Source: an uncultured Rikenella sp. (GTDB lineage: Bacteria; Bacteroidota; Bacteroidia; Bacteroidales; Rikenellaceae). From it: a DNA stretch of 5,734 nucleotides. Positions 5,570-5,734 of this stretch are shown here, piece by piece. The stretch spans positions 1 through 5,734 of the forward strand of contig CAJTNK010000116.1 of the NCBI GenBank assembly GCA_910577885.1, given 5' to 3'. The notes beneath the pieces were generated by a model, which was not told where the DNA came from, did no database searches, and was given only the letters and a program-made list of their open reading frames with translations. The position numbers and the translations under genes were made by a program. Position 1 is the first letter of the stretch. Each line of letters opens with the position of its first letter.

Positions 5570-5672
5570 GCCCGGTAGGGTGCCGAGCGGCACGCTCACA
5601 GGGCGTTTTGCCGGGGTTGTTTTTGTCCGTTTTTCTCGCCCGCCAGGCCAATACCGGGTGCCGGGAGGCACC
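5570..5672. repeat. Dispersed GC-rich intergenic repeat, right copy (inverted relative to the left copy)
   Basis: This stretch is the reverse complement of the repeat at the left edge of the window (35/38 over the core 5605-5642). It is flanked by two near-identical hairpins, GTGCC-GAGC-GGCAC at 5580-5593 and GGTGCC-GGGA-GGCACC at 5657-5672. The hairpin-core-hairpin layout of about 100 bp resembles a REP/BIME or MITE unit. There is an 8-base insertion, GGTATTGG in reverse-complement sense, compared with the left copy. No coding sequence is apparent. Confidence 0.7.
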
Positions 5673-5734
5673 GCCTCCGCGGCGTAAGGGCAGTTCCCTC
5701 CTGTTGCCGAGCCAACTCCAGCTTTCGAGTGCCG

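Larger units (their letters stand above)
5248..5734. other. 487-bp gene-free region with stem-loops and a repeat
   Basis: No convincing ORF is present on either strand from the end of the small basic gene to the window edge. What can be seen is a short perfect hairpin ACGAAC-GGAG-GTTCGT at 5335-5350, another GCGAG-GCG-CTCGC at 5396-5408, the strong 14-bp stem-loop at 5430-5487, and the GC-rich repeat at 5570-5672. In several Bacteroidales a ribonuclease E/G gene (rng) follows the HU/COX24-like pair (from memory); it is not here, at least not within this distance. Confidence 0.75.

Overview
The window looks chromosomal and comes from a Bacteroidota bacterium, most likely a GC-rich Bacteroidales such as Alistipes/Rikenellaceae. 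The evidence is the Bacteroidetes-type ArgG, ArgD and HU variants, a -7 box matching TAnnTTTG upstream of HU, the HU plus tiny COX24-like protein pair, and the general lack of Shine-Dalgarno sequences. The genus is an inference from protein style and GC content and was not tested.

Layout, all genes on the + strand: part of a dispersed GC-rich repeat (1-92); argG (126-1340); a ~340-bp structured repeat, copy A (1341-1683); argC (1698-2690); a second ~340-bp copy, B (2693-3031); argD (3055-4188); folK (4223-4747); a Bacteroidetes promoter inside the tail of folK; an HU-family gene (4819-5112); and a 30-codon, extremely basic ORF (5155-5247) resembling the AURKAIP1/COX24 (mS38/bS22) ribosomal protein family. 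The last ~490 bp carry no gene. They hold a strong stem-loop (5430-5487) and an inverted copy (5570-5672) of the repeat seen at the left edge.

argG, argC and argD supply three steps of arginine synthesis: reduction of the acylglutamyl phosphate, transamination to acylornithine, and ligation of citrulline to aspartate. The other steps (argA/J, B, F, E, H) are not in view. In Bacteroides this pathway is known to use N-succinyl rather than N-acetyl intermediates, so ArgC and ArgD may act on succinylated substrates here. folK follows argD closely and may be co-transcribed. HU and the small basic protein form a separate nucleoid/translation unit with its own promoter.

The most unusual content is not coding. 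Copies A and B fill both gaps of the arg cluster, each starting right after a stop codon. They are highly similar block by block, but the blocks do not share one orientation: the outer hairpin arms are in direct orientation, the inner ~77-bp arms are swapped and inverted, and the ~20-nt core loop is direct again. This nested segmental inversion in a cruciform-like element is the best candidate here for something undescribed.
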